Positions 32,398-43,303 of a stretch of DNA of 64,000 bases are shown piece by piece. This DNA is from Oscarella lobularis. Lineage: Eukaryota; Porifera; Homoscleromorpha; Homosclerophorida; Oscarellidae. A model generated the notes under the pieces. It did not search any database and was not told the DNA's origin. It worked only from the letters and a program-made list of their open reading frames with translations. The stretch is taken from assembly GCF_947507565.1 (NCBI RefSeq), contig NC_089186.1, positions 1,054,001 through 1,118,000 on the forward strand, written 5' to 3'. Numbering within the stretch: the first letter of the stretch is position 1; every line of letters starts with the position of its first letter. The position numbers and the translations under genes were made by a program.

Positions 32398-33296
32398 GGC
32401 AGGACGGACTTTCAAATACGCATGCGTCGTAGTTAGGGTGATATCCCGCTATCTCGCGTTCCACGTAGGAGCGCAATTGCCCTCTTAGCCGTTTCATTTC
32501 GCGATTTTTGTAAAGAAAAATTGCTTAGTACTCGTTTCTCTGCCCCTCTGCTGACGGACTACGTATGAGGGTACCCGGGGAGGAAATCATGTCTAAGGCG
32601 ATAGCAGTTTGCATAACGAGAATTTTCCAAATCTAAACTAACAGGAAACACAGCAATCTTTTAGCCTATAATACAGTCCTGGAAAAAAATGACTCTAAGA
32701 AGGGCGAAAAATTGCGCGCGCTCCTGGACTCAGCTGAAATACCAGACTCCATAAACGGAAAAATAGATCCCTTCTATTCTTGCTATGCGGTAATTTTGGA
32801 CGTACACCCTGGAACGTAGCTCTGAGATAAGGTGCAAATCGCTAATGGCATTATTGTGGCTTTGAAAGTCAAGTGAAACGTACGCAATCTCGCCCTCTAA
32901 AAATCCCCTAATACGGTAAAACTCAAATCAAAGCGTATTTTCAAAGCTTCGATTTGTGAAAACCTGACGGAGGACCCTATCCTAAGCCACGTTGTGACGG
33001 TGGTACATATGTGTACACGCAGTAACATATGTAGCGGTTATCGTTATATGAGCGCGTTGTTCAATTTCAGAGGCGTAGTACTCAATTGACGTCCTCTCGA
33101 AAAAAAAACGCGTCGATCTCATATGAAAGAATATTTAGTAAGGCTTTGATTTGCAAAATTTTAAGCTTATCCGGTTCGAATTGATCTTATCCGAGGCCAT
33201 TTTCTGTGGGAGGGTCTTAATAGAATACACAGACTCGCGCTATTGGCCCATTAGTCATTGTTAGCAGAGCATGCGTATTTGAAAGTCCGCCCTGCC
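32398..33296. mobile_element. 899-bp TIR element with 9-bp target duplication
   Basis: The ends are 28-bp inverted repeats starting GGCAG and ending GCATGC, with one mismatch. cacgcacat flanks both sides (32389-32397 and 33297-33305). H1 at 13.93 kb shows the empty site. Nine-base duplications fit Mutator-like or Merlin-like elements. No coding capacity. Confidence 0.85.
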
Positions 33297-33495
33297 CACG
33301 CACATACGGCATGAGTGGATACTTTTGATTGTGACGTCAGAGCGTGACAATCAAAACTGTCGTTTCGGTTTCTCAGGGCATTTATAACACGGAAAATAGC
33401 ACAGATCAATTGGAAATAAGGGTTTCTAAGCATTTTTTCCGTTTATGAAAGAAAAACGCTTTATTCGCGTCGTAAATCGCCTTTTTTGGGGCACC

Positions 33496-36400
33496 AAACA
33501 TGTTGACGTTCAAACGTACCGGTCAATTTTTTTTGACGTTTTTTGACATTCAGAACAAGGGGGGGCTTTGTTGTGGATTTTATCGTGCATGCGTATGTCT
33601 AGCATAGTCACGTGTCCCGGGAGAGACCCCGGCGTGATTAAACGTAGAAGCAACCAACCTCGACTCTCTCCGCTCGATCCGCTCCCTCGTCGCCCTCTAA
33701 ACACCCTGGTCGACCCAGCACAACATCTGGTGGAGAATCCGGGTAGCCGAGCGCGTCGGAGGGGACTGGCGCTGCCTGTGGCGTCCGAGCCGGCCGGTCG
33801 ACGAACTCACGGCCGGACCGTGAGTCGTCGGTCGGGTTGCGCAACCGGTTCGGCGGCACTGGGTGGCGTCGTCGTCCTCTCCCCGCCGGCTACGACGACG
33901 AAAAGAACGACTGCGGTCGGCCGGGCGTGGCCAACGGCGGGGGAGGTCCACGCGAGTAATAACAGAGTCTCGCGCGAACCACGCACGACAGTCGGAGAAA
34001 AGATCTGGAAGGCGGACGCACAGCACACGAGGAAACGGCGAATGTCAAACGATCGAAATCACCGTGAGGCAGCGCGGACGACCAGCCGTGACCGACCAGA
34101 CGCATCGGATCTGGAGATGATCATCCGAACGCAAACTCGTCTGCTCGAAGAACTCGTGGAACACCAACGAGGAATACGAGAAGCTCTCGACAAGCAGTCG
34201 CGCACGCTGGAACAGCTCAAACCCGCTCCGAAACGATGCGATTACTGTAACAAAAAGGGACACACGATAGAGCAGTGCTATCGTCGGAGGAACGAATTGG
34301 AGAAGACAAAACGCGAGGGCGATCCGACGATAGCGGGGGCGGTCCACTCCATCGGAAGCGGGCGTGGCGATGAGATGCAGATAGACGGGATAACAGTTGG
34401 CGGTGGTCGACCGGCACGAATTCTGTTCGATTCCGGCGCATCGGTATCGCTCGTGTCGCGAGAATTTCTCGACGAAATCGGAATGACGATCACTGGAGGA
34501 ACACCCAGCATCTACACCGTGGCGAATGGAGGAAGTCTTACCTGCGACGGGACCGTGAGACTGGAAGTCGAAGCTGGAGTTTTCAAAATGCCGTTCGAAT
34601 TCGTCGTATCAAAGGAAATACCACTGCCGGTGATCGTCGGCAAAGATTTCATGCACGCCGCCGACGCTCTGATGGAATTTCGCGAGGGAACTGTAGTACT
34701 GCGAGGCGACCAAGGCGAACAGAAAGTAAAGGTACTAAGCGTACTATCGGAGACCGACGGGTTGCCGAGCGGAAAGGCGTCCGAGTGTCCAGGACGTGTG
34801 TGTGCGGTGCTCGCTACAGGGTACCAACCCGGGCTAGTTACGCTAGCGGAGGAGCCACACCGTCCAGAAGAAATCGCGAAGGCAGAAAGCACAGCGTTCG
34901 ACGAAACGGAACCGAAACCGGAACATAACGTTCGACAGGAAATTGAGATCGAGGAACAGATAGCGGAGCCCGCGAGCAGAGACGAACCGGTGGCGGCCGC
35001 GCTAGAAACGATGCTTCCGAACTTCGACATCGATCCGGATCTGACGGAAGACCAAAAGAAAGCGCTATTGGATCTGCTAAAGGAACACGCCAAGGCGTTC
35101 GCGACGAGTCCCGACGACGTAGGACGCATGAAAGGGGTGGTGCATGAGATCGACACGGGCCAAAATCGTCCCGTAAACCAACCACCTCGTCGACTTCCGC
35201 CGCCGAAGATGCTTGAAGCGGAACGGCAGGTCGACAGCATGTTGCGTCGCGGGATCATCCGAAACTCGAAGTCTCCGTGGGCATCTCCGGCTCTACTGCG
35301 GGATAAAAAGGATCGAACCCAGCGGTTCTGCGTCGATTTCCGAGCCCTGAACGCGCTCACGAAGAAGGACAGGTATCCCCTACCCAGAATCGACGACAGT
35401 CTCGATATCATCGGAGGAAACAAGTACTTCTCGAGTCTCGATCTGCATGCTGCATACTGGCAAGTGGCCGTACGCCCGAGCGACATAGAGAAAACAGCGT
35501 TCACCTGCTCGATGGGCTTGTTCGAGTTCGTCGTGATGCCTTTCGGGCTGTGTAATGCCCCGAGCACTTTTCAACGCGCTATGGATTTAGTCCTGGCTGG
35601 AGTGAAATGGCGAACGTGCCTGGTCTACCTAGACGACGTGCTCGTTTTCGCGCCAACGTTCGAACTGCATCTGGAACGACTCGGGGAGGTACTACGACGC
35701 CTGATTCACTTCGGATTAAAGCTCAAGCCCGCTAAATGCTCGTTCGGCCGACAGACGCTGTCGTATTTGGGGCACGTCGTGACGGAACATGGAGTTCGAG
35801 TCGATCCGAAGAAAATCGAGGCAGTGACAGCGCTGAAAACACCAATGAATCGGGGGGATGTTCGTTCGTTCCTTGGACTCTCGTCTTACTATCGAAAATT
35901 CATTCCTGATTACGCCCGCGTGGCTCGACCTCTCACTCGTCTTTTGAGAGACGACGGAAAATTCCAGTGGACGGATGACTGCGACGACGCGTTTCTGGCG
36001 CTGAAAGGCGCGCTGTCTTCCGCTCCAATACTGGCCTATCCCGACTGGGACTTACCATTTCTGTTACAAACAGATGCATCCAACTATGCAATAGCGGCGG
36101 TGTTATCACAAGTCCACGACGACGGTCTCGAAAGAGTAGTCTCCTATGCCAGCCGGGTGTTGCAAGATCGCGAGCAGCGATACGACACCAGGGAAAAGGA
36201 ACTATTAGCCGTCGTCTACGGCTGTGAGACATTCCGCAAGTACCTCTTTGGGGTGCCATTTATAGTGATCACGGATCACGCGAATTTACGATGGCTTATG
36301 TCATCTACAAAGATGTCAGGACGCCTGGCACATTGGGTACTCCAACTACAGGAGTTCGACTTTGAAATACGTCACAAGGCAGGAAAAGCCAACCGAAACG

Positions 36401-36540
36401 CCGACGCGCTGTCCCGACTTCCAGTCGTGTGCGCCGTCGACGTCGTCCGCGTACCAACGGCGGAAGAAGTGGTTGAAAATCAGCGACAGGATCCGCAGCT
36501 GCGTGCAGTAATCGATTATCTGGCGAAGGGCGTCAATGTC
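33496..36540 (+). mobile_element. Gypsy-type LTR retrotransposon, 5' part only
   Basis: The open frame is continuous from 33568. A likely real start is the Met at about 34042, giving a short Gag-like region with a CCHC zinc knuckle (34237-34278). An aspartic protease with the DSGA motif (about 34427), reverse transcriptase with YLDD (35626-35637) and RNase H (TDASNYAI, then a DHANLRW block) follow. The integrase is missing apart from its leading linker, and there is no 3' LTR. The capsid part of Gag is also not recognisable. 33496-33727 precedes a tRNA primer-binding-like site and may be R-U5 of a transcript. Codon use is GC-rich, unlike the T-rich LINE that follows. It is joined in frame to the LINE near 36540. 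Confidence 0.85.
33728..33744 (+). other. Putative tRNA primer-binding site of the Gypsy element
   Basis: tggtggagaatccgggt follows acaacatc. LTR elements usually have a TGG-starting primer-binding site one or two bases after the CA end of the 5' LTR. The tRNA species was not identified. Confidence 0.45.
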
Positions 36541-39500
36541 AAAAAAAAAGCCCGGATGATCAACCGTCAGTTTGAAATTTTGCTCTCTCTTCTCACGTTT
36601 TTGGCAATCTTCTCACTTGTAAATATTTCTCGAATTAGTGAAAAACATGATCATCGTTATTCTCGTTTTCCGAAATCATCGTTTTTTCCTGAATTTTCGT
36701 CAAGTTTTCAAAAAAATTTTCTAACTTCGTCGATTCTTCCCGTATTTTACCCGCGTGATTACGTAATGGTTTTCAGATTCTCTTTGAAGATTAATTATTG
36801 GGCCATATTGGTTCGTCATCGTTTCAATTACAAAATCATGATGGCTCGTCATCGTTTTCAATTCAAATTCAAGATTGACTCTCGTCTATATTCTTCTGTC
36901 GTGTATTTCAATCGTGAAATTTGCCAGGGTTTTTTGCTACTACTTCTCTTCCTTTGTGGGGATGTTGAGCTTAACCCGGGCCCTGTGAAATATCCGTGTG
37001 GTTGGTGCAGTAAATCGGTTAGATCTGATCAAGAGAGTATTCTTTGTGATTTCTGTCAACGTTGGTATCACTCTAAATGTGAACGTCTGCCACCTTCTGA
37101 TTACACTTATCTCTGCTCTGAATCAGATTCTCTAGAATGGGAGTGTTCCCGTTGTGCTCTTCCATTCACAAATTTGAATCTTCATTCGGATGAATCGTCG
37201 TCATTAGACTCCATCATACTTGATGTCAATTTGAGTTCCACATCGACTGATTCAGTCATGATTTCCGCATTGGATAATGACACGTCTTTGCTCTTGGACC
37301 CTTCGAATCTAACTCAATATGGGGAGCCTATCACTTCTCTTCGGTCCTATCACTGCTCAAACTCTGGTGTCATCTTTGCACATCTCAATATCAACAGTCT
37401 TATTGCCAAACTGGACTGGATTCGACTCATTCTACGACGTTGTTCAGTGGATGTTCTGGCACTCTCTGAAACAAAGCTGGATGACTCCATCTCTAATAAT
37501 TTTCTTTGTGTCGAGGGATTTGAGCTTTTCAGAAATGATCGCTCACGTCATGGCGGAGGCGTCTGTTTATATGTCTCAAGCAAACTTTGTTCTTCATCAC
37601 TTCCAGCTCCGGATTCACTACAAAATCTAGAAGTGATTCTTGCGGTAATACGCCTTCCTGGAAAATTGAAGAGTATTGTGGGAGCAATTTATCGTCCTCC
37701 GTCAAGTAGTGTCTCCATCTTCATCGACTCTCTTTCTTCAATGTTAGATCACATCTACTCAGCTTCGTTCTCAGATGTTTTGCTGATGGGGGATATAAAT
37801 GTCGATCTCTCGAGCTCCTCGAAGACTTCAACGCAAGTCTCAGATTGCCTTGATCTCCTCCAACTAAAGAATTTAATTACTTCTCCTACTCGCGTCACTT
37901 CGTCTACGTCATCTCTTCTGGACGTAGCTTTGTCATCGATGCCAAGTTCCTTTACAGCACCTGCGTCTATTGATGCATCGGGTATCAGTGATCATAACCT
38001 TATCTGTGTCGCCAGAAAGGTGCATCTTTCATCGTCTCGTCCTCCTCGTTTTTCTCGCAAGCCTCGAAGTGACTCGTCTGCCTTGGACTTTATTGAAGAT
38101 CTTTATCATGTCCCTTGGTCTGTGATATCATCCTTCACTGATGTTAATGATCAATGGGACACGTGGAAGTCATTATTCTTGGACGTGGTAAATCGTCACT
38201 TTCCTTTATCCTCGTCACGCCGGCGCAAACACTCTTCTATTCCTTGGATGACTAAACAAATCATTGTTGACATCAGACAAAGAAATTTCTATCGAAAAGC
38301 CTCAATTTCTAGAAAGCGCCCTTTGGAGGAAAGGCGGTTTTTATATGAAAAGTACAAGAAACAAAGAAATGTAATCAAGTATCGCTTACGAGCGGCTAAG
38401 GAGAACTTTTTCATTGAGAAATTGACACTTCTTAGTCACAATCCCGCTCGGTTTTGGTCTACCATCAATTGCATCACGGGACGACGTAAAGTTGTGTCTG
38501 ATCAGCTCCCTTCTGCTGGTGAATTATGTGATCAATTCGCATCAGTAGTTGGTATGTCACAGAGCTCAGAGCGTCGGCCTCGTGGCCTACTAGAAGAAGA
38601 TTCTCTTGAAACGCATTCTCAAGCTGATGACGTTAATTCTTCAATTTTATTCAACTTCCCCTTAGTGTCATCAGATGAGGTCTCGGACCTCCTTAGAAGA
38701 ATTGACGTCAACAAAGCCTCGGGTCATGATGGAATTGATGGGAAATTTTTAAAAATGGGAGCGTCTGCAATTTCACCATCATTGGCAAGCCTTTTTAATA
38801 CTTCTCTCCAATCTGGGGTATTTCCAGATGAGTGGAAGTGTGCCAAGGTTGTTCCCATTTTCAAATCGGGTTCAAGACTTGATCCCAAGAATTTTTGCCC
38901 GGTATCGTTGCTGCCAATTGTCTCAAAAATTTTGGAACATTTTGTCTTTCAATCTTTATGTGGCTACTTCGACAAGCACCTTCTTATTCCTGACTGCCAA
39001 TTTGGCTTTCGAAAATCTCGGTCAACTCAAGATGCGATGGTTTGTTTGACTCAAGATCTTTTGTCTGGCAAGGACGCAGGTCTTCGCTCGGCGGCTGTCT
39101 TTCTTGATGTTAAGAAGGCCTTTGACACAGTCGATCACAGTTTACTTCTCCGAGGTCTGTCATCGTGTGGAGTGAAGGGAAAGGTCCTGGCATGGCTCTC
39201 TTCTTACCTCTTGGATCGTCGACAATTTGTCTCGGTCGGCTCTACTGCTTCGAACTTGTCGCCAGTTAGGAGAGGAGTGCCTCAAGGTTCAAAATTAGGT
39301 CCTCTTTTATTCAATTTCTTCACCCGGAACATCACCTCGGTCGTCTCTTCTCAATCGTCTCTAATCCTTTACGCAGATGATGCCTGTCTTTATTCCAGCA
39401 ACGAAACTTTTGAGGGAGCGGTTACTCAACTACAACAAGATATTAATAGTGTGACTTCATGGTACTCTGAGAATCTGATGGCTCTCAATGGTCAAAAATC

Positions 39501-40385
39501 GGCTTTTCTGCTTTTTCCCAAGTTTCGTGATACTGAAGACACGTCGATCTATACGGTTTCGGTCAATAATGTCATTCTGTCGCCTTCACCTCACGTGAGA
39601 TACCTCGGGGTTTTGATTGATAGTCGTCTATCGTGGAAACCGCAGATGGACAACGTCATTAGGAAGGTTGGCCGAAAAATTGGTGTTCTTTACCGATGTC
39701 ATCGTCTGTTATCCAACGCAGCTCGACTAGCGTTTGTTCGCTCAGTCATTCAACCGGACCTTGACTACGGGGCTGCCGTTTGGGCGGACGGATCAGCTGG
39801 CGTAATCAGCCGCTTAGCACAGATAGAAAAGAGGTATCTCCGTTGTCTGGCTGGTTTGCGTTATGACGATTCTACGGCCTCTGTTGGAGGAGTAGCAGCA
39901 CTTCTCGATCTATTTCGTCTCAATCCAATTCGCACAAGGCATGCTACTCAACTAGGAATGTTGAGTTACCGCTGCTTGTGCAACTCCGCCACAGCTTCTG
40001 TTCTCGCGGCGAAAATTGGGCGTATTCAGCGCACCGGTGCCGCCACTCGTCTCAGTGCTTCTGGGGTCAACGTCATCCGACCACGCACCGAGGCACTTCG
40101 TCGTTCTCCATTCTTTCGGGCTCAAACTCTATGGAATTCGCTTCCGGCAATCATAAGAGGGAGTAATGATCCCGCGATCTTTAAATTGGGCCTGAAGAAC
40201 TATTTCAATCAAAACTCTGTGTACTGATTTAGAGGTTATATAGTTATAGTTGTAAATATTGTCATTTTTCTCTTTTCTCCTTTTGCTGTCATTCCCCTGT
40301 ATACGGTTTACTGGAAGATCGGCCCACGTGCTGAAGGATTTCCGTATTAAAATAAAACTGTGAACTGAACTGAACTGAACTGAAC
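36541..40385 (+). mobile_element. Full-length CR1/L2-type LINE with 2A peptide and PHD finger
   Basis: Likely own start at Met 36766; the frame runs to the stop at 40227. Order of parts: hydrophobic FLLLLLFLC leading into a 2A motif GDVELNPGP (36958-36984); a PHD-type zinc finger (CGWCSKS, CDFCQRWYHSKC, about 36990-37165); an apurinic endonuclease domain (FAHLNINSL, LSETKLDD, GDINVDLS, SDHNLI); and reverse transcriptase (PIFKSGS, CQFGFRKSRST, FLDVKKAFDTVDH, GVPQGSKLGPLLF, YADD at 39370-39381). A short 3' UTR ends in five TGAAC units (40361-40385). 2A-like peptides at the N-terminus of such LINEs are established in sea urchin elements. No stop or frameshift is seen, so it may be recent or active. 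Confidence 0.88.
40361..40385 (+). repeat. (TGAAC)5 tail of the LINE
   Basis: Five tandem TGAAC units terminate the element, as is usual for CR1/L2-type LINEs that end in short microsatellites instead of poly(A). The Helitron-like host sequence (ccgttttgagccc) follows. Confidence 0.85.
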
Positions 40386-40471
40386 CGTTTTGAGCCCTTG
40401 GTCGCGCATGCGCTGTACGAAAAAACGGGCTTTTAAGTTACGTCACAATACCGAGCGTGACGAATATACTG

Positions 40472-40496
40472 TACATACATACATACATACATACAT

Positions 40497-40534
<38 letters not shown>
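40472..40534. repeat. ACAT/ACAG microsatellite in H3
   Basis: About seven catacata units followed by about nine acag units, followed by the conserved block gatcacgtttgagagagcctccc shared with H2. Confidence 0.85.
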
Positions 40535-40535
<1 letters not shown>

Positions 40536-40639
40536 CTTCAGGTCCTAAGATCACGTTTGAGAGAGCCTCCCTCCTTCGTTATACGGGCTCCACCCGTACA
40601 ACTGCGGTGGTCGGCTCCATAAAATTATCAACAGAAATG

Positions 40640-41800
40640 TGATTGTTTTCAGTCACGCTCTAAAGAGTTTGGTATTGAAACGGTGTATGTACCATTTTCA
40701 GTGTCAACACATACTAATCTTCCTACAAGAACAGTCAATTTTGCACAGAAATGTGTCTCTTGGGACTGCTGTCCACTTCCCCTTTGCACCACTTACATAA
40801 TGCCACTAAACAACCAAAGAAAAGAAGAAAAGCATGTTGTCCAGCAATGAAAAACGCGGACCCAAAAACGCAACAATCCCATACCTGAGAAGATCGAAGA
40901 AATCCTTTTTCAGTAGAAAGAAACCCCTTCACTTTATCGCTGTTTCCCTTCTGGATTATCTCGGTCAATCGCGATCGTCCGATCGCGGACGTCACGATGG
41001 TGTGCGTTTCTGCCAACAATTAACGTTCTTGATTCAATCGACGATACCCTCACGCGCAAGTCTCTGTCCAATGAGAAGACAGCCTTTACACGGCGGCGCA
41101 TGCAGGGAGACGGCAGATCGAAGGCAGGCGTTAATTCTTCTTCCAACGCACGTACGTTAGGCAATTCGATTGTTCTTTGCTGAATACGAATTCTACTGCC
41201 GAAACGCGCCTCTCGACGACGAACGGCCGTCTTCTCGGCACCGCTATACCGGATGGGGCGGCTACGGCCTTCTCAATTAAGAACGTCTAGTGAGTATTGA
41301 ATGTCAAAGGAAATGATGAACTTTTCGAAAAATAAACAAGAGCTTTATATACTGTGCATTACACTGTATAATTGATCGCTTTCTTCTGCATCAATCCTCC
41401 TTGTTTCTACCTGGTAGGAGGAGTCACTGGTCAGAACACTTTATTTTACATTGAAATCAAAGATTTACCAGTCACGAACCATTCTGTATGGCCAAAAGGC
41501 TTCGAAATATTTCTTTACAAAGTTTTGGGAGAGAATGAATTTAAGAAATGATTGTCTACCTCTTTTCAACATAATAACTCTGTCATCCTTGCTGTTAGCA
41601 AAAACTTCAGTTTCACCAAACAGTAGAACTGCTACATGTAGTTTGGTTATAAGAAGTCGCCAGCTAGCCACCTAGCGATGTTATAATTGACGCGGATAAT
41701 TGCCCCAGGGGCTGGTCTAAGAAATGAATCTCCGACGACCGACTCGTTAGTACTTGCACGCAGACGTATAATTATTGTATAACGCCCGGCCACGCACAAT
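40640..41800. other. Intergenic sequence with weak frames
   Basis: A minus-strand frame (41019-40735) has one strongly hydrophobic segment (CCVFGSAFFIAGQHAFLLFFG). A plus-strand tail (about 41160-41280) reads FFAEYEFYCRNAPLDDERPS and ends YTGWGGYGLLN, which looks like the C-terminus of an unidentified protein. Neither has a supported gene model. Confidence 0.25.
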
Positions 41801-41801
41801 G

Positions 41802-41887
41802 TTAGCCTCGCGTAGCCAGGCCCTTCTCCCTGATCTCCCGTATAAACACGGGAGATCAGGGAGAAGGGCCTGGCTACGCGAGGCTAA
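41802..41887. mobile_element. Perfect 40-bp palindromic mini-element, GCCTCGCG family, copy 2
   Basis: Two perfect 40-base inverted arms (ttagcctcgcgtagccaggc... and complement) around a 6-base loop ataaac. Related imperfect copies are at 10178 and 48491. The core starts GCCTCGCG next to TA in all three, suggesting TA insertion. Confidence 0.85.
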
Positions 41888-42035
41888 ACAATATGAAGAG
41901 TGCGCTAACTAATCGAATTTTCTATGCATGGTGGCCTCCCGGCGGTTAGACGTACCCCTTGAATTCTCACCTATGACAGTGAAGTTGTACCTCGCGCACG
42001 TCATCATAGTATCACTATCCTACAATTACTCGATA

Positions 42036-43303
42036 ATGAGCGCACCTTCTCTTCTTCACTTCTGCCTTGCATTGATGTTGGTTGCAAGCGAAGCATGCAA
42101 TATACTTCATTGTCACTTAGCCCTATGACGACGGCGTAAACGTGTTCGTCAAAGAGACGGTTGTGACTTGGTCCAGGAAGCGTACATGTACTTCCCTTCC
42201 GTCACCGATTTAATCGCGACGGTTTCCATCTGGAAAAACTTCACGTGTACACCACAGATGGTAAATCTTTTGCGATCTCATTGGCAACCGACCTGTTTGG
42301 CCAGTTTTGTACTTCCGCCAAAATCTGTATATAAGAGCGGTTCTCTCTTAGTATATAGACAGTACCAGGCAATTGTCATCATCTAGTAAACATGTTTATT
42401 CAGTTGCTCTCTCCTCTTCTTCCCGTTCTTTCAAAGTTTCCCCAAGAATCATCTCGCACTTGCTATGGTTATACGCATCGCCTGCATTCGTACGATGTGA
42501 CGCTCGACCCCGATCAATTTGAGGCCGGTGTAGCCGAACTCAAGTGCTGCCACACGCGATCTATTATGAATCTGGCGCGCTGGAGAAGATTGGAAGTTGG
42601 CGGTGGGAGCGATCAGCTTCCGCTCTGATCCAAAGTCGGAAAAGTGTATTTTGACTGTTGGAAGTATCATTCTCGTCTGTCGGTTCGTCTCTATGTCAAT
42701 GTGACAAATTTGACTGAAATCGGAGAAGCGACGTTTCTTTGTGGAACGGAGCCTATGTCAGACACCGAATTTACTCTCACGACAAAAAATCGTTTGCTAA
42801 CTCCGGGTATAAAGTACATAATAAATAGTTCATAAACTTGATTTCTGTGAGCACTGATAGAGATTCTGACTCCAACTCCTGGTGTTTCTACTACTACTAC
42901 TGCCTATACAGAAGAAGAAATTAAACCGAAACTACCTGGTACAATAACGCCCGCTGCCGCAATTTTTCCATTTCCAAAAATCCTTTTCTTTATCGTTATT
43001 AAGATTTTCTTGAAGAAAGTTGTAAATTGAGTATGGACGACCGTTTTGGAAATGGTGTCGATGTCAAGGAAAGTGTAGAAGCATTTGGCCAATGCGAACA
43101 AAAGAAGATTGTTACCTGCTTTGGAAATGTGTCTACTCTTCATTGGATGACGGGAAGAATAAGTCGTTCTCGTCCCATTGCAAAATGTGCCATTTCTAAA
43201 TGTATTGAATCGTGCTGGAAAGTTTCTCTGAATGAAGATGGCCTCGAACTTCATCTGAGCAGGGAGAGAAAGTCGAAGAAAGCAGCGTTCAGATGTGAAA
43301 TAG
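42036..43303 (+). pseudogene. Decayed Ig-like membrane or secreted protein gene
   Basis: The Met at 42036 opens a signal-peptide-like MSAPSLLHFCLALMLVASEA. Further pieces look like immunoglobulin-type domains: DGVNVFVKETVVTW, WKNFTCTPQM, AELKCC, VYFDCWKYHSRLSVRLYVNV with a TFLCG strand (42629-42800). A Thr-rich stalk plus a C-terminal hydrophobic segment ending in Lys (about 42860-43029) follows. A further Ig-like exon (43027-43303, IVTCFGNVSTLHW...AAFRCEIAG) ends at a GTAGGA donor, and a degraded relative follows at 43500-43735 (NFGCYGIANEVFW). Several pieces lie in different frames, and TGA at 42626-42628 interrupts an otherwise continuous frame. I read this as one or two decaying Ig-type receptor genes. 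Nothing is supported in 43816-44830. Confidence 0.4.

Larger units (their letters stand above)
32072..40620 (-). mobile_element. Helitron-like element H3, host of two nested insertions
   Basis: On the minus strand the 3' end is at 32072-32115 (atgatggc...gccatcat stem and CTAG) and the 5' end near 40616-40620 (gagccgaccaccgcagttgtacgg). The parts 32072-32397, 33297-33495 and 40385-40620 together match H1 (13536-14237) in inverse orientation. The interruptions are an 899-bp TIR element and the 6.9-kb retrotransposon chimera. An acat/acag microsatellite lies at 40472-40534, at the position equivalent to the microsatellites in H1 and H2. Confidence 0.7.

Noticed and set aside
34512-35567. Long minus-strand open frame of 351 codons
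   Set aside because: It is the antisense shadow of the Gypsy coding region and has no domain features.
33568-40227. A single giant host protein of 2,219 residues
   Set aside because: The first half is Gypsy protease/RT/RNase H and the second half a LINE endonuclease/RT with its own 2A leader. Composition changes abruptly near 36540, so it is two mobile elements in one frame, not a gene.
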